Source: Planktomarina sp. (GTDB lineage Bacteria; Pseudomonadota; Alphaproteobacteria; Rhodobacterales; Rhodobacteraceae). Taken from it: a stretch of 64,000 bases of DNA. Below are positions 46,260 through 57,656 of the stretch, piece after piece; position 1 is the stretch's first letter, and every line of letters begins with the position of its first letter. A program made the translations under genes and the position numbers. Where the stretch lies: NCBI GenBank assembly GCA_020630015.1, contig JAHDCF010000001.1, forward strand, positions 121,975-185,974. Direction: 5' to 3'. Below the pieces are notes generated by a model. It was not told the origin of the DNA, made no database searches, and worked only from the letters and a program-made list of their open reading frames with translations.

Positions 46260-48278
46260 TCACTCAGCCGCCAACTTTGGGTTGGCCCGCGCCTTAGCAT
46301 TTGCCGACAATTCCGCCATCAGTTGGCTTGCGCGTGCAATTGGATTGGTCAAGTAATGATCAGAGATCGCATTTTTGAATGCTGATTTGTTCAACTTTTT
46401 GGCTTTAAGCGCAGGCCCTTCGTTTAACGGGACTTCGTCAATATGCGAAAGATGCGGAACTGCTTCGAACATCTTGGCGCGAAGTTCTGCGACACTGTCG
46501 AATGGCAGCACAGCACCAAGCTCTGCTGAAAGTGCGCGCAAAATAGCCCAATTCTCTTTGGCTTCACCTGGCGCAAAGCCTGCACGGTTTGCCAATTGGG
46601 GGCGTCCTTCGGTGTTGACGAAAATGCCCGCTTCTTCGGTGTATGTAGCACCCGGTAAAATAATATCCGCGCGATGGGCACCACGATCACCATGGCTGCC
46701 TTGATAAATTACAAACGGTCCATCCGCGATGTCTATTTCATCAGACCCCAGATTATAAACCACTTCTGCCTCTTTCATGGCGGCATTCATTCCACCATCG
46801 GTAACGGCCCCTACATCCATGGCCCCCACACGACCGGCAGCCGTGTGCAAAACCATAAGCTTGCTGTTCGTTTTCGAACAAAGATCTTGTGCAGCAGCCA
46901 AGACCGCTTCACCATCACCACCTTGCAAAGCACCCTGCCCCACAATCACGATTGATGGTACTTCAAGCACCTCTTTAAATTTACGGTTCAGTGTGTCTTC
47001 CAAATCGGCGCGTGTATTACCCATGTGGAAATAGTCGTAAGTGAGATCGACCTTTTCACCGATCAGACCGATGTTGGCCCCTTTAGCCCATGCTTTACGA
47101 ATGCGCGCGTTCAGGACCGGCGCCTCCACCTTCGGGTTGGTGCCGATTAATTGGATCATCTTGGCGTCGTCAATGTCTTCCAAAGTGGCTGTTCCGACGT
47201 ATGCCGCACGATTTCCTATTGGAAGCTTGGCGCCATCGGTTCGGCATTCCACGTGACCATCCAGACCTTCCACCATTTCTTTCAGTGCGAATGCTGCCTC
47301 AGTTGACACCAAATCACCGACCAGTCCGGTAACCCTTTTACCTTTCATTGCCACGGCGGCTGCAGTCAAAGCTTCAGACCAGCTTGCTTTCCGTAATTTG
47401 CCGTTCTCTCGCAAATAAGGCGTATCCAAACGCTGTCTGCGCAAACCATCCCAAACAAAACGGGATTTGTCTGCAAGCCATTCTTCGTTCACCCCATCAT
47501 GATTGCGGGGTAAAAACCGCATGACTTCACGTCCTTTGGTATCAACACGAATGTTGGAACCAAGTGCATCCATTACATCAATAGATTCAGTTTTGGACAA
47601 TTCCCAAGGGCGCGCAGTAAATGCGTAAGGTTTGCTAACCAATGCCCCCACGGGACACAGATCAATAATGTTGCCTTGCAAATTACTGTCTAATGTTTGC
47701 CCAAGGTAGCTCGTGATCTCCGCATCTTCGCCACGACCTGTTTGCCCCATCTGGGTGATTCCAGCCACCTCTGTCGTGAAACGAACACAACGAGTACATG
47801 AGATGCATCGCGTCATATGGGTTTCGACCAGAGGGCCTAAATCCAAATCCTCGGTGGCACGTTTTGCTTCACGGTACCGGCTGAAATCCACACCATAAGC
47901 CATGGCCTGATCTTGCAAATCACATTCACCGCCTTGGTCACAAATTGGACAATCCAAGGGATGATTGATTAACAGGAATTCCATCACGCCTTCGCGCGCC
48001 TTTTTAACCATGGGTGAGTTGGTTTTCACAACGGGGGGCTGTCCTTCGGGACCTGGGCGCAAATCACGAACTTGCATCGCACAACTGGCTGCTGGTTTTG
48101 GTGGCCCACCGACCACTTCTACCAAACACATGCGACAGTTCCCAGCAATTGACAGCCGCTCGTGGTAACAAAAACGCGGAACTTCAATACCCGCCACTTC
48201 ACAGGCTTGGATCAGCGTCATCGCGCCGTCCACTTCGACTTCTTGGTCATCGATAATGATTTTGCGAAGATCGGTCAT
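46260..48278 (-). CDS. nuoG: NADH-quinone oxidoreductase subunit G
   Basis: A 672-residue iron-sulfur subunit. The N-terminal ferredoxin-like 2Fe-2S site ([20 protein letters not shown] with a later C in PAASCAMQV), the His/Cys 4Fe-4S site ([20 protein letters not shown]) and the next 4Fe-4S site ([10 protein letters not shown]) are intact. The rest is the molybdopterin-oxidoreductase-like domain, without the extra N7 cluster of E. coli. Length matches mitochondrial 75-kDa/Paracoccus Nqo3. Confidence 0.97.
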   Translation of the reverse strand: MTDLRKIIIDDQEVEVDGAMTLIQACEVAGIEVPRFCYHERLSIAGNCRMCLVEVVGGPPKPAASCAMQVRDLRPGPEGQPPVVKTNSPMVKKAREGVMEFLLINHPLDCPICDQGGECDLQDQAMAYGVDFSRYREAKRATEDLDLGPLVETHMTRCISCTRCVRFTTEVAGITQMGQTGRGEDAEITSYLGQTLDSNLQGNIIDLCPVGALVSKPYAFTARPWELSKTESIDVMDALGSNIRVDTKGREVMRFLPRNHDGVNEEWLADKSRFVWDGLRRQRLDTPYLRENGKLRKASWSEALTAAAVAMKGKRVTGLVGDLVSTEAAFALKEMVEGLDGHVECRTDGAKLPIGNRAAYVGTATLEDIDDAKMIQLIGTNPKVEAPVLNARIRKAWAKGANIGLIGEKVDLTYDYFHMGNTRADLEDTLNRKFKEVLEVPSIVIVGQGALQGGDGEAVLAAAQDLCSKTNSKLMVLHTAAGRVGAMDVGAVTDGGMNAAMKEAEVVYNLGSDEIDIADGPFVIYQGSHGDRGAHRADIILPGATYTEEAGIFVNTEGRPQLANRAGFAPGEAKENWAILRALSAELGAVLPFDSVAELRAKMFEAVPHLSHIDEVPLNEGPALKAKKLNKSAFKNAISDHYLTNPIARASQLMAELSANAKARANPKLAAE

Positions 48279-48354
48279 TTGTCGACTACACTTTCCTTAC
48301 AGAACACAAGACCCCAACAAATTTGAGACCTCATCGATATCTTATTTACGAAAC

Positions 48355-48753
48355 TCATCCCGTCACCTTCAAAAGGTGGCCAACTTGAGTTCCTTTTAGA
48401 ATTTCATTTTTCCCAACGACACAGAATGTATCTGGGCTTCCTGAAACGGCGCCTTTCTGGGCCAGTCGCGCGCGCGCCACACCCAAAAGTCTCGCCCCTT
48501 CAGGCTTGTTGTTAACATATGCATCAATCTCAGCTTCTGAATAACCTTGTTTGATGGCGAACGCTTCAAGCGACTTCAAATAGCGATACGCCCGCACCAT
48601 CCTTGGCGAGATCGATTTGCATTCTTTGCGGATCATGTCTGCCATACCGATGGCGATCAGCCCTTCTTGCACTCGTGTGACGTCTTTCAACGGCGTTTTG
48701 GCTTGCGCGCCCAAGGGAAAACCCAAAGCAATTATTAAAACGAGCCCTCTCAT
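48355..48753 (-). CDS. DUF5333-like exported protein in the nuo operon
   Basis: A 132-residue protein with a signal peptide (MRGLVLIIALGFPLGAQA) and a helical body: LIAIGMADMIRKECKSISPR, a Y-rich helix, then GYSEAEIDAYVNN and a final CVVGKNE. The pattern fits DUF5333, a family seen mainly in Rhodobacterales nuo clusters. GGAG seven bases before ATG 48753 decides the start, and the ATG overlaps the DUF3291 stop by 4 bp. Two cysteines could pair in the periplasm. Function unknown. Confidence 0.75.
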   Translation of the reverse strand: MRGLVLIIALGFPLGAQAKTPLKDVTRVQEGLIAIGMADMIRKECKSISPRMVRAYRYLKSLEAFAIKQGYSEAEIDAYVNNKPEGARLLGVARARLAQKGAVSGSPDTFCVVGKNEILKGTQVGHLLKVTG

Positions 48754-49226
48754 GCGGCATCTCCACACGCGTGGGTTTGATGCATGCTTGCTTTCGCAAA
48801 GGTCCAGCCAAACGCATGATCACTATCACCATGCTTTTTCAAATGCGCGAGCCGGTCTAAGCCGTCTTGCAAGGTTGGCAAATATCCTTCGTCCACCCAC
48901 CACATTACGAAATGCTGTTCGCCCAAAGCTTCAAACCATTCAGCTTTGCGGTCGTAGAATTGCTTGTGAACGGTGCCCCAAACAAAGGTCTCAAGCGATT
49001 TGACATCTTCCCAAACCGTGAGATTGGATACAAAAAAAGGATCGCCACCTATTTTGGCATCAGTATTGCCCGCCGCTGTGTCATTTTCGTTTTCCATGAT
49101 CCAAACAAAACCCGGCATGCGTTTTCCAAGACCATTGATACGATCAAGATTGCCCATGAAATCGGCAACGCGCGGATCATCCGTCGGGGCAATCAATCGG
49201 CCTATGTTCAGCTGGGCAAGATGCAT
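48750..49226 (-). CDS. DUF3291-domain protein
   Basis: A 158-residue cytoplasmic-looking protein starting HLAQLNIGRLIAPTDDPRV, with GFVWIMENEND, VSNLTVWEDVKSLETFVWG and WWVDEGYLPTL. These are the stations of DUF3291, a ferredoxin-like (antibiotic-biosynthesis-monooxygenase-like) dimeric fold. Its presence between nuoF and nuoG is odd but translationally coupled downstream (4-bp overlap). Role unknown; a heme- or small-ligand-binding function is possible. Confidence 0.82.
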   Translation of the reverse strand: MHLAQLNIGRLIAPTDDPRVADFMGNLDRINGLGKRMPGFVWIMENENDTAAGNTDAKIGGDPFFVSNLTVWEDVKSLETFVWGTVHKQFYDRKAEWFEALGEQHFVMWWVDEGYLPTLQDGLDRLAHLKKHGDSDHAFGWTFAKASMHQTHACGDAA

Positions 49227-49229
49227 GTG

Positions 49230-49547
49230 TCAGCGGCGCTCCGCGCAAATAAATTCAAAGCGAATACTGTTGCCGTCGCGCACACCTTCGGCAAAAGATA
49301 CGGTTTGACCGGTCGGACATCCCCCCGCCACGGCAAAGGCACTTGCCGCTTGAACTTGAGACGCAGGAATGGCCTGTCCATCCTTTCGGCTGACCGTCAC
49401 AAACCATTGAGTCAACTTGGCCTTCGCTGGGCTTTTCAACGCGCGTTTGGTGGCCGTAGCCTTAAACGGTGACGTTTGTGCCACCGCCATCGAGGATATT
49501 CCAAAAGCCAAGAGGCATGTCAAAAGGATGGATTTCAAAAAAGTCAT
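49230..49547 (-). CDS. Small exported protein between nuoF and DUF3291 gene
   Basis: A 105-residue protein with a signal peptide ([20 protein letters not shown], cleavage near AVAQ). The mature part is basic at first ([17 protein letters not shown]) and ends with two cysteines (GGCPTG and FICAERR) that could form a disulfide. The ATG overlaps the nuoF stop by 4 bp and the next gene starts after 3 bp. I do not recognise the family. Confidence 0.7.
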   Translation of the reverse strand: MTFLKSILLTCLLAFGISSMAVAQTSPFKATATKRALKSPAKAKLTQWFVTVSRKDGQAIPASQVQAASAFAVAGGCPTGQTVSFAEGVRDGNSIRFEFICAERR

Positions 49548-50839
49548 TCCGCAGCCACCTTGGCTGCACCTGCTCGTTTATGCGCGATGCGTTCTTCGAT
49601 CTCGTCTCGGAAATTACGGATCAAACCTTGGATTGGCCAAGCTGCGGCATCGCCCAAAGCGCAAATCGTGTGCCCTTCAACCTGTTTGGTGACATCCCAA
49701 AGCATATCGATCTCTTCTGGTTCGGCTTCACCCGTCATCAAACGATCCATGACGCGCATCATCCAGCCAGTGCCTTCGCGACAAGGGGTGCATTGGCCAC
49801 AGCTTTCATGTTTGTAAAACTTGGCAAGACGCCAGATCGCTTTGATGATGTCGGTTTGCTTGTCCATGACAATCACCGCTGCCGTGCCAAGACCCGATCC
49901 CAACTCCCCACGAAGATAGTCGAAATCCATGATGGCGTTCTTCATATGCTCACCACGTACGCATGGCACCGAAGACCCACCCGGAATGACGGCTTTCAAA
50001 TTGTCCCAACCGCCACGAATACCGCCGCAATGCTTTTCGATCAGCTCTTCGAAGGTGATCGACATGGCTTCTTCAACAACACATGGGTTGTTGACGTGAC
50101 CAGAAATGGCGAAAAGTTTGGTCCCTTTGTTATTGTCGCGCCCAAACGACGAAAACCAAGAGGCACCACGCCGCAAGATCGTCGGAACCACTGCAATGCT
50201 TTCAACGTTGTTAACCGTCGTGGGGCATCCGTACAAACCCGCGCCTGCAGGGAATGGTGGTTTCATCCGCGGCATGCCCTTTTTACCTTCAAGGCTTTCC
50301 AAAAGCGCCGTTTCTTCGCCGCAAATATAAGCCCCTGCACCGTGGTGCAGGTAAAGATCAAAATCCCAACCCGACTTGGCGGCATTTGGGCCTAGAAGAC
50401 CTGCGTCATAAGCCTCATCAATCGCGGCCTGAAGAGCTTCGCGTTCTCGGATGTATTCACCACGAATGTAGATATAACAGGCATTGGCATTCATCGCGAA
50501 AGAAGCGATCAAACACCCTTCAATCAATGTGTGCGGGTCATGCCGCATGATTTCTCTGTCTTTGCAGGTTCCGGGTTCAGACTCGTCTGCATTCACAACC
50601 AGATAAGATGGTCGCCCATCACTTTCTTTGGGCATAAAAGACCACTTCAAACCCGTTGGAAAACCAGCACCACCGCGGCCACGCAAACCACTGTCTTTCA
50701 TTTCTTGGATGATCCAATCGCGGCCTTTTTTGATCAGGTTTGCCGTGCCATCCCAATGTCCGCGCGCCTTTGCACCTTTCAAAGTTCGATCATGCATCCC
50801 ATAAATGTTGGTGAAGATCCTGTCTTTGTCTTGCAACAT
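49544..50839 (-). CDS. nuoF: NADH-quinone oxidoreductase subunit F
   Basis: A 431-residue flavoprotein that takes hydride from NADH. The NADH/FMN site is seen in [18 protein letters not shown], the FMN loop in [17 protein letters not shown] and the N3 4Fe-4S ligands in [11 protein letters not shown] plus a later C in GHTICALGD. It pairs with NuoE and NuoG in the NADH-dehydrogenase module. It follows the DUF5337 gene by 6 bp. Confidence 0.98.
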   Translation of the reverse strand: MLQDKDRIFTNIYGMHDRTLKGAKARGHWDGTANLIKKGRDWIIQEMKDSGLRGRGGAGFPTGLKWSFMPKESDGRPSYLVVNADESEPGTCKDREIMRHDPHTLIEGCLIASFAMNANACYIYIRGEYIREREALQAAIDEAYDAGLLGPNAAKSGWDFDLYLHHGAGAYICGEETALLESLEGKKGMPRMKPPFPAGAGLYGCPTTVNNVESIAVVPTILRRGASWFSSFGRDNNKGTKLFAISGHVNNPCVVEEAMSITFEELIEKHCGGIRGGWDNLKAVIPGGSSVPCVRGEHMKNAIMDFDYLRGELGSGLGTAAVIVMDKQTDIIKAIWRLAKFYKHESCGQCTPCREGTGWMMRVMDRLMTGEAEPEEIDMLWDVTKQVEGHTICALGDAAAWPIQGLIRNFRDEIEERIAHKRAGAAKVAAE

Positions 50840-50845
50840 ATTCGG

Positions 50846-51067
50846 TTACCCTTTGTCTTGGCGTGAACGCCACATTTGGTAGGTCATTATCAGCGCATAA
50901 ATCAAAGCAGCCATAGCCGCCAAATCAATCAGTATTGCGTACCGCCCAGGCAATCCCAACCACGGTCCAATCCACTGGAACGCAAACCAGATCAGCATGG
51001 CAACCGCAATGATAATTGCGGCTGTCTGGCCTTTACGGGCAAAATTTTCTGTATCGTCTTGCGACAT
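50846..51067 (-). CDS. DUF5337-like small membrane protein
   Basis: A 73-residue protein with two membrane helices (about residues 14-34 and 42-62) and short charged ends (MSQDDTENFARKGQTA, YQMWRSRQDKG). ATG 51067 has a polar N-terminus typical of the DUF5337 family found in Rhodobacterales nuo clusters; an ATG 11 codons upstream is less plausible. It sits directly before nuoF. Function unknown. Confidence 0.75.
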   Translation of the reverse strand: MSQDDTENFARKGQTAAIIIAVAMLIWFAFQWIGPWLGLPGRYAILIDLAAMAALIYALIMTYQMWRSRQDKG

Positions 51068-51130
51068 ATCGTTCCATTCATGTTGCCCTAAGGGCGTCAC
51101 GCCCGCTTTTCAGCGGGCGATCTATTGTGT

Positions 51131-51919
51131 TTAGTACACGCCACCTTTTTTGACCTTTTTGGAAAACTCTGTCGTTCCCCCTTTGGCCAAAATCTTGGCT
51201 TGCTTGACCCATTCATCACGGGAAACGCGGCCTTTGAAACCTTCTAGGTTTGCGTCAACCCACGCCACTTCGGCTTTCTTCCAGCTGGCGATTTGGTCAA
51301 AATGGTAAAAGCCCAGTTTGTTACAAAGCTTTTCCATTTTTGGGCCAACACCTTTGATCATTTTCAGATCATCGGCTTTGCCACCACGTGCAGCTTTCAA
51401 CTGCTCGGGTCGGGTACCTTCGTTTTTACCTTCGATCACGCCATCGCCATCAAAATCGCGATCATCCGATTTGGATTTTGCAGCTGGCTTCGATTTCACT
51501 GCTGTCTTTGGTTTTGCAGCTTTCGGTTGCGCCGCCGCCTTTGGCTTTGCTGCAGGTTTTGCCGCCTCAGCTTTGGGCGCTTCTGCTGCTTTCGCAGGTT
51601 CATCTTTTGGCTTTGATGCGGCAACACTTGACGCAGTGGCAGTGGCCGCTGCAGCCGCACCCGCAGCAGCGATTGCAGCATTGCGATCACCGAAGGAATT
51701 TTCTTTTCCTGCGGCTTCCGCCTTAACAGTTAAATCACGGCAAAAGATCCAAAGCAGCAAAGCTGCAAGAATAACGGCTAAGATAACCCCCATCCAAACA
51801 GACCCAACAACGCCCATACCGGACATGAGCATCAGTAAAATTGCAGCAATCAGCCCAACGGCACCAGCCAAGACCAATGATCCTATGACACAACCTTTGT
51901 GATTTTCGCGATTAATCAT
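51131..51919 (-). CDS. Membrane protein with C-terminal helix-hairpin-helix module
   Basis: A 262-residue protein. Two N-terminal membrane helices (about 12-32 and 38-58) are followed by a long Ala/Lys/Pro linker (about 75-155), a DFDGDGVIEGKNEG segment resembling a calcium-binding loop, and a C-terminal module (about 178-250): [41 protein letters not shown]. The module matches the H3TH/'flap-endonuclease-like' helix-hairpin-helix family and is nearly the same as the NuoE tail encoded just upstream. The linker and module also resemble the L21 extension. Function unknown. Confidence 0.8.
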   Translation of the reverse strand: MINRENHKGCVIGSLVLAGAVGLIAAILLMLMSGMGVVGSVWMGVILAVILAALLLWIFCRDLTVKAEAAGKENSFGDRNAAIAAAGAAAAATATASSVAASKPKDEPAKAAEAPKAEAAKPAAKPKAAAQPKAAKPKTAVKSKPAAKSKSDDRDFDGDGVIEGKNEGTRPEQLKAARGGKADDLKMIKGVGPKMEKLCNKLGFYHFDQIASWKKAEVAWVDANLEGFKGRVSRDEWVKQAKILAKGGTTEFSKKVKKGGVY

Positions 51920-51965
51920 TTATGACATCCCCCTGTGATGTTTTATTTGACGCTCGTTTCGGCGC

Positions 51966-53057
51966 CTATTTTGATTTCGTACGCACAGAAAATTCGGTTT
52001 CGCCGCCAGAGGCAAGAATTTTTGCTTGATCAACCCAATTGTCTCGGCTGACGCGGCCTCTGAAGCCCTCCAAATTCTGATCCACCCAAGCAACTTCGTC
52101 CGCTGACCACTTTGAAATTTGATCAAAGTGATAAAAACCTAGATCGTTGCAAAGCTTTTCCATTTTGGGACCAACACCCTTAATGAGCTTAAGATCATCA
52201 GCACCCGATTTTCGTGGTGCCTTCATCGTTCTTGGTTTTTTACCACCAGAAGCTGTCTTCGGCGCGGCTTTAGGTGATGCGGCAGTTTTGGTTGTTTGTT
52301 TAGATTTCGCTGGCGCCTTTTTGGTGGTTGGTTTCTTTGCCGGTTTAGATTTGTTCAACCAAGGCGTCAAAATAGGCACTTCGGAACCGTCGATACGTTT
52401 CACGGTGTCAGATAAATCAACAGCCAATTGCGCCGAAGCATTATATTGCGTCTTTCCGCTGTCATGATCCTTCAAAGACGTAAGCCCGGATAAAGGCTCT
52501 GCAGCGTATCTTCCGTTTTGCGGGCCCGGCGTCGGAACCTGTCCATTGGCCAGACCATCGATGAGGTCTGCCAACCCAGTTGCTGTAAGATCTTCGTAGT
52601 AATCCTTGCCAATCTGCGCCATCGGGGCGTTCGAGCACGCACCTAAGCATTCAACTTCTTCCCAGCTGAACTTTCCATCAGACGACAGTTCATGTGATTT
52701 TGATGCAATCTTATCTTTGCAAACTGCAACCAAATCCTCTGCGCCGCAAATCATGCAAGACGTGGTTCCACAAATTTGAATATGCGCCACGCTTCCGACC
52801 GGTTTCAGTTGGAACATGAAATAGAAAGTAGCAACTTCCAAAACTCGGATGTAAGCCATATCAAGTTTGTCGGCCACAGCTTCGATCGCAGGGCGGCTTA
52901 ACCATCCCTCTTGTTCTTGGGCACGCCACAGCAGGGGGATAACCGCACTGGCCTGACGCCCTTGAGGATATTTCGTAATCTGCGCATCTGCCCATTTTTC
53001 ATTCGCTGCCGTGAAGGCAAAACTTTCCGGCTGATCATGGTGTAATCTACGAAGCAT
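51966..53057 (-). CDS. nuoE: NADH-quinone oxidoreductase subunit E with C-terminal extension
   Basis: A 363-residue version of the 24-kDa subunit. Residues 1 to about 165 are NuoE proper, with 2Fe-2S ligands in [10 protein letters not shown] and [12 protein letters not shown] Lys/Pro/Ala-rich stretch follows (about 240-295), then the helix-hairpin-helix module ([41 protein letters not shown]). ATG 53057 begins the conserved [15 protein letters not shown]. Long NuoE forms are known in Rhodobacter capsulatus. The extension has no known role in electron transfer. Confidence 0.95.
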   Translation of the reverse strand: MLRRLHHDQPESFAFTAANEKWADAQITKYPQGRQASAVIPLLWRAQEQEGWLSRPAIEAVADKLDMAYIRVLEVATFYFMFQLKPVGSVAHIQICGTTSCMICGAEDLVAVCKDKIASKSHELSSDGKFSWEEVECLGACSNAPMAQIGKDYYEDLTATGLADLIDGLANGQVPTPGPQNGRYAAEPLSGLTSLKDHDSGKTQYNASAQLAVDLSDTVKRIDGSEVPILTPWLNKSKPAKKPTTKKAPAKSKQTTKTAASPKAAPKTASGGKKPRTMKAPRKSGADDLKLIKGVGPKMEKLCNDLGFYHFDQISKWSADEVAWVDQNLEGFRGRVSRDNWVDQAKILASGGETEFSVRTKSK

Positions 53058-53197
53058 AATAATGCGTCCCATCAAAAAGATCGAAGTTTTGAACAAAGGC
53101 AGAAACGAGTTTGGAGGAAAACGCACGTGGACAATTCACTGTGTCTGCCTTCGAAATATCTGACTCTTTCTTGTTCATTGGTCTTGGGTTGTTCATT

Positions 53198-53470
53198 CTA
53201 AGTTTTCAAACAAGGACCGGTGTTCAAAATGAACCCGCCATTTGGAGCAGGTTTGACTTTCCCTTCCGCCCAAAGTTCACGAGTTATTTTTCCCAATTCC
53301 GATTTGCTAAGTCCCGTTGCTCGTTCGACTGCGCGGGCTTCGGCCTCTCCATCGACTTTGCAACCTCCTGCCGCAACCGCTGCAATAAACACCTCACGCG
53401 GTGTCCCAGTTTGAAGCGCGTTGTTGGCACATGCGGAAAGCGTGAAAAGAACTATGGCAAGTTTCTTCAT
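53198..53470 (-). CDS. Small lipoprotein between nuoD and nuoE
   Basis: A 90-residue protein with a lipobox (MKKLAIVLFTLSAC; Cys14 would be acylated) and a helical domain: PREVFIAAVAAGGCKVDGEA, TGLSKSELGKITREL, then GKVKPAPNGGFIL and TGPCLKT. The two cysteines may pair. The domain reads like a small winged-helix or saposin-like fold, but I cannot name it. It follows nuoD by 31 bp; a 140-bp gap separates it from nuoE. Confidence 0.72.
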   Translation of the reverse strand: MKKLAIVLFTLSACANNALQTGTPREVFIAAVAAGGCKVDGEAEARAVERATGLSKSELGKITRELWAEGKVKPAPNGGFILNTGPCLKT

Positions 53471-53501
53471 GCTTCACCCTGCCTTATGACGCATTCAACG
53501 A

Positions 53502-54713
53502 TCACCGGTCTATTTCCCCAAAAACAATATCTAAGGTCCCGATAATGGCTGCAACATCCGCCAACTGATGCCCACGGCACATGTAATCCAAGGCTTGCAA
53601 ATGTGGAAAACCAGGTGCGCGAAGTTTGGCGCGATAGGGTTTATTCGTTCCATCAGCCACAAGATAAACACCGAATTCCCCTTTCGGGGCTTCAACCGCC
53701 GCATAGACTTCTCCGGCGGGAACATGAAAGCCTTCAGTATAAAGCTTGAAATGATGGATCAAAGCTTCCATCGACTGCTTCATTTCACCTCGTTTGGGCG
53801 GGGTCATTTTACCACGCGCCATCACGTCGCCCGGTGTTTCGCGAAGTTTCGAAATCGCTTGGCGAATAATACTCAATGACTGTCGCATTTCCTCCATTCG
53901 GCACAAATAGCGATCAAAACAATCGCCGTTTTTACCCACCGGAATCTCAAACTCGAACTCGTCATAACATTCGTAAGGCTGAGCGCGGCGAAGATCCCAG
54001 GCAAGCCCTGAACCACGCACCATCACACCTGAAAAACCATATTCTAAAATATCCGCCTCGGAGACGACGCCAATATCAACGTTACGTTGCTTAAAAATAC
54101 GGTTTTCAGTCAGCAAGGCATCTATATCATTCAGCACTTCTGGAAACTCATGTGACCAAGATTCGATGTCGTCAATCAACGCATCCGGCAAGTCTTGGTG
54201 AACGCCACCCGGGCGGAAATAAGCCGCGTGCAATCGGGCACCACATGCACGTTCATAAAACACCATCAGCTTTTCGCGTTCCTCAAAACCCCAGGTAATT
54301 GGCGTCATTGCACCAACATCCAACGCTTGAGTGGTGACATTCAAAAGGTGATTTAGGATCCGCCCAATTTCCGAATAAAGTACCCGGATCAAACTGGCAC
54401 GTCGGGGCACTTCGGTGCCTGTCAATTTCTCAATTGCCAAGCACCAAGCGTGCTCCTGATTCATCGGCGCCACGTAATCCAGTCGGTCAAAATATGGAAG
54501 GTTTTGCAGGTAAGTCCTGCTTTCCATAAGTTTTTCAGTTCCCCGGTGCAAAAGGCCGATGTGAGGATCACAGCGGTCTACAATTTCACCGTCAAGTTCG
54601 AGAACCAAGCGCAAAACGCCATGCGCGGCCGGGTGCTGCGGACCAAAGTTGATGTTGAAGTTTCGAATGCGTTGTTCACCTGTCAGGGCATCTTCAAACT
54701 TGGAGCCGTCCAT
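53502..54713 (-). CDS. nuoD: NADH-quinone oxidoreductase subunit D
   Basis: A 403-residue subunit related to the large subunit of NiFe hydrogenases. [22 protein letters not shown] contains the quinone-site histidine; later [10 protein letters not shown] and the C-terminal DIVFGEIDR are typical. Normal length for alphaproteobacteria. Its ATG shares one base with the nuoC stop (TAATG). Confidence 0.98.
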   Translation of the reverse strand: MDGSKFEDALTGEQRIRNFNINFGPQHPAAHGVLRLVLELDGEIVDRCDPHIGLLHRGTEKLMESRTYLQNLPYFDRLDYVAPMNQEHAWCLAIEKLTGTEVPRRASLIRVLYSEIGRILNHLLNVTTQALDVGAMTPITWGFEEREKLMVFYERACGARLHAAYFRPGGVHQDLPDALIDDIESWSHEFPEVLNDIDALLTENRIFKQRNVDIGVVSEADILEYGFSGVMVRGSGLAWDLRRAQPYECYDEFEFEIPVGKNGDCFDRYLCRMEEMRQSLSIIRQAISKLRETPGDVMARGKMTPPKRGEMKQSMEALIHHFKLYTEGFHVPAGEVYAAVEAPKGEFGVYLVADGTNKPYRAKLRAPGFPHLQALDYMCRGHQLADVAAIIGTLDIVFGEIDR

Positions 54714-55318
54714 TAATTTGCCTCCGCTTTGTCATCACCGGGCAGCACGTACTTCGCCCCCTCCCACGGAGACAAGAAATCAAATTGCCGGTATTCTTGC
54801 ACCAATGTGACCGGCTCATAAACAACGCGCTTTTCAGCTTCGTCATAACGCACTTCCGTAAACCCTGTGGTTGGAAAATCTTTGCGCAAGGGATGACCAC
54901 GAAAACCATAGTCTGTTAGGATGCGACGAAGATCTGGGTGACCGGTAAAGATAATACCGAACATATCAAAGACTTCACGTTCAAACCAATTCGCACTTGT
55001 ATGCACATCCACAAGCGATGGAACCATTTCATCAAGATCCACAGCCACGCGAAGTCGAATGCGCTTGTTCTGATACATGCTGAGGAAATGGTAGACGACG
55101 TCAAACCGTTTCTCTCGCCCAGGGTGGTCCACAGCAGTGATATCTACAAGGGTTGAGAACTTACATGCTGAGTCTGTCTTCAAGAAATCAACGAGCGCCA
55201 CGATGTTGGCCAAAGCCACATCGACGTTTAGCTCTCCAAATGCAACGCTGTGATCCAATACGCAATCTGGTCGCTTTTGGGCAATATGTGCACCAAGTTC
55301 CCGAAGTTCCGATGACAT
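54713..55318 (-). CDS. nuoC: NADH-quinone oxidoreductase subunit C
   Basis: A 201-residue 30-kDa-type subunit; [20 protein letters not shown] and [19 protein letters not shown] are the complex I 30-kDa signature. Separate from NuoD, as usual in alphaproteobacteria (E. coli has a fusion). A structural part of the quinone module. Confidence 0.98.
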   Translation of the reverse strand: MSSELRELGAHIAQKRPDCVLDHSVAFGELNVDVALANIVALVDFLKTDSACKFSTLVDITAVDHPGREKRFDVVYHFLSMYQNKRIRLRVAVDLDEMVPSLVDVHTSANWFEREVFDMFGIIFTGHPDLRRILTDYGFRGHPLRKDFPTTGFTEVRYDEAEKRVVYEPVTLVQEYRQFDFLSPWEGAKYVLPGDDKAEAN

Positions 55319-55321
55319 AAA

Positions 55322-55516
55322 TTATTTCCCTTCAGCCGGTTTTCGAGCCACTTTTGTCGGCGCTTCACGCAGCGCCACCAATGCAAACCAATCGCGGTTT
55401 AACGCGCTTTCTTGGAACCAAGTACACTTCGCATCCTTGTGCTCGCCAAACTCTTCGATGGTCATCAAAGGGCCACCACTTTTTAGAATAACGACCGATC
55501 CGGGTTGCAATGACAT
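55322..55516 (-). CDS. YodC/DUF2158 family small protein
   Basis: A 64-residue protein, MSLQPGSVVILKSGGPLMTI then EEFGEHKDAKCTWF, matching the YodC-type DUF2158 ('f..GDvV.LkSGGP.MTv......g...C.WF'), a small SH3-like fold. GGAG nine bases before ATG 55516 decides the start. It lies between nuoB (12-bp gap) and nuoC (3-bp gap), so it is in the nuo operon. Function unknown. Confidence 0.85.
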   Translation of the reverse strand: MSLQPGSVVILKSGGPLMTIEEFGEHKDAKCTWFQESALNRDWFALVALREAPTKVARKPAEGK

Positions 55517-55528
55517 TATGGGCACTCC

Positions 55529-56418
<890 letters not shown>

Positions 56419-56518
56419 GAACGCTCCTTCGTTGGGCCGCATGTGGCCCCATCGGCGACAGGTTTACGCGCCTCCCATGGGGGCGTCAACGGCGGTTCGC
56501 AGGATTGATGTGCCGGTT

Positions 56519-56548
56519 TTTATTTTTTGCATCTTTAAAGTCCGTCAA
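56519..56548 (-). promoter_or_regulatory. Candidate promoter of the nuo operon
   Basis: On the minus strand TTGACG (56543-56548) is followed after 18 bp by AATAAA (56519-56524, four of six -10 matches). It is about 100 bp before nuoA, in an AT-rich stretch between the thermonuclease gene and a GC-rich leader. Confidence 0.3.
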
Positions 56549-56591
56549 GAAACAAACAAAAAAACCAAATGAAACTCTGAAATGAGCCTCC

Positions 56592-57038
56592 CTATTGAGA
56601 GAGAAGATCGCACCAGTTTGGCCGCTTTCCACCAGAATAACGAACGGCCAACCCTTCTTTGATCAGGATATTGCCCAAGTTTTCGCCATCTCTGGTAATT
56701 CGAACCAAGGGACGGTGATATTTGTCAACACCAACATGGTCCAAAAGATACGGACCCGCGCCAATCAAAGAACGCATTCTTGTTGTGGCCTTCTTTCCCA
56801 AATTCAGCTCTGCTTCGCATTTGGGATTCTTGGTTTCTGGCGTGTCGAATCCAACCAATCGTGCAGTTTCTTTATCGCTTGGGCAGATCAGTTCAACCGA
56901 ATCGCCATCGTAAACAAACCCGACGGCACACCCTGCCTCTGTCAGTTGATGGTAAGGGGCCAGCCACTTCGCCCCTTCAACCAATCCAACCAACAATATG
57001 CCGATCAGGCTGATGGAAAGTGCATCTAACTTTAACAC
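56592..57038 (-). CDS. Membrane-anchored thermonuclease-family protein (SNase-like)
   Basis: A 148-residue protein with one N-terminal membrane helix or signal (about residues 8-26) and a staphylococcal-nuclease-like OB fold: VYDGDSVEL, ARLVGFDTPETKNPKCEAEL and VDKYHRPLVRI. The GDS, the RLxGxDTPE loop and the KYHRPLVR arginine fit the catalytic sites. It probably cleaves nucleic acid at the cell surface. Start is GTG 57038; the ribosome binding site is weak. It is 21 bp from the gene upstream. Confidence 0.82.
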   Translation of the reverse strand: MLKLDALSISLIGILLVGLVEGAKWLAPYHQLTEAGCAVGFVYDGDSVELICPSDKETARLVGFDTPETKNPKCEAELNLGKKATTRMRSLIGAGPYLLDHVGVDKYHRPLVRITRDGENLGNILIKEGLAVRYSGGKRPNWCDLLSQ

Positions 57039-57059
57039 CGTTTCGAGCCAATGCCTTAA

Positions 57060-57551
57060 CTATTGGTTCTCATTATCCCGCATCACACAGTATGGAGCAG
57101 TTGATCGTCGCTCTCTGCAAGCAACCAATTCAGCCGTCGCGCTTACGATTTCCGCCACCTCGCAACCATGCAGCGCCGAAGCAGAACCATCTCTATCCCG
57201 TGCGGCAGCTTGGCATTTGTGGCTCACGTGACCAACCCAAGAACCAATAATCTTCAGAAGTTCTTGTCCACCTTCCAGTGTTAGCTCTTCAACCAGTGCG
57301 GCCTGTTCTTCGTTCATGGTTTTGCGCCACGCGGTTCGTTCGTTTATCAAACAGTTTTTGTGACCTTCAGTGTCATGTTCAAATTCTGCACAGGGCTTAA
57401 ACATCAAAGCCACGCACTGCTCCCACCGCACAGAAACACCCACCGCCTCAAGGCAATTTAGAACAAGTTTTTGTTCTTGTTGAATCTGATCATCCGCCAG
57501 CGTCACGCACGGCAATAATGCCAATATTCCAGAAATCATGAGCTTTTTCAT
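57060..57551 (-). CDS. LprI/DUF1311-like exported protein
   Basis: A 163-residue protein with a signal peptide (MKKLMISGILALLPCVTLA). The Cys-rich mature part (LVLNCLEA, WEQCVALMFKPC, HKNCLINERTAWRKTMNEE, HKCQ, HGCEVAEIVS, LVACRERR) resembles the lysozyme-inhibitor LprI N-terminal region (DUF1311), where several cysteines form disulfides. ATG 57551 preferred over 57560. It may guard against lysozyme or bind something else; similarity is moderate. Confidence 0.6.
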   Translation of the reverse strand: MKKLMISGILALLPCVTLADDQIQQEQKLVLNCLEAVGVSVRWEQCVALMFKPCAEFEHDTEGHKNCLINERTAWRKTMNEEQAALVEELTLEGGQELLKIIGSWVGHVSHKCQAAARDRDGSASALHGCEVAEIVSATAELVACRERRSTAPYCVMRDNENQ

Positions 57552-57656
57552 TACCACCACCCGGTCTGCCCTAAAAGTTTCGCACTTATACCAAAACTTC
57601 GTCGATGTACGATATGCAATGCATCATAAAACCGAAGAATGATCGGCCTAACGATT

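Noticed and set aside
53047..53196. 49-residue minus-strand ORF between the small lipoprotein gene and nuoE
   Set aside because: No ribosome binding site before the ATG, runs into the nuoE start in another frame, and no pattern suggests a protein.
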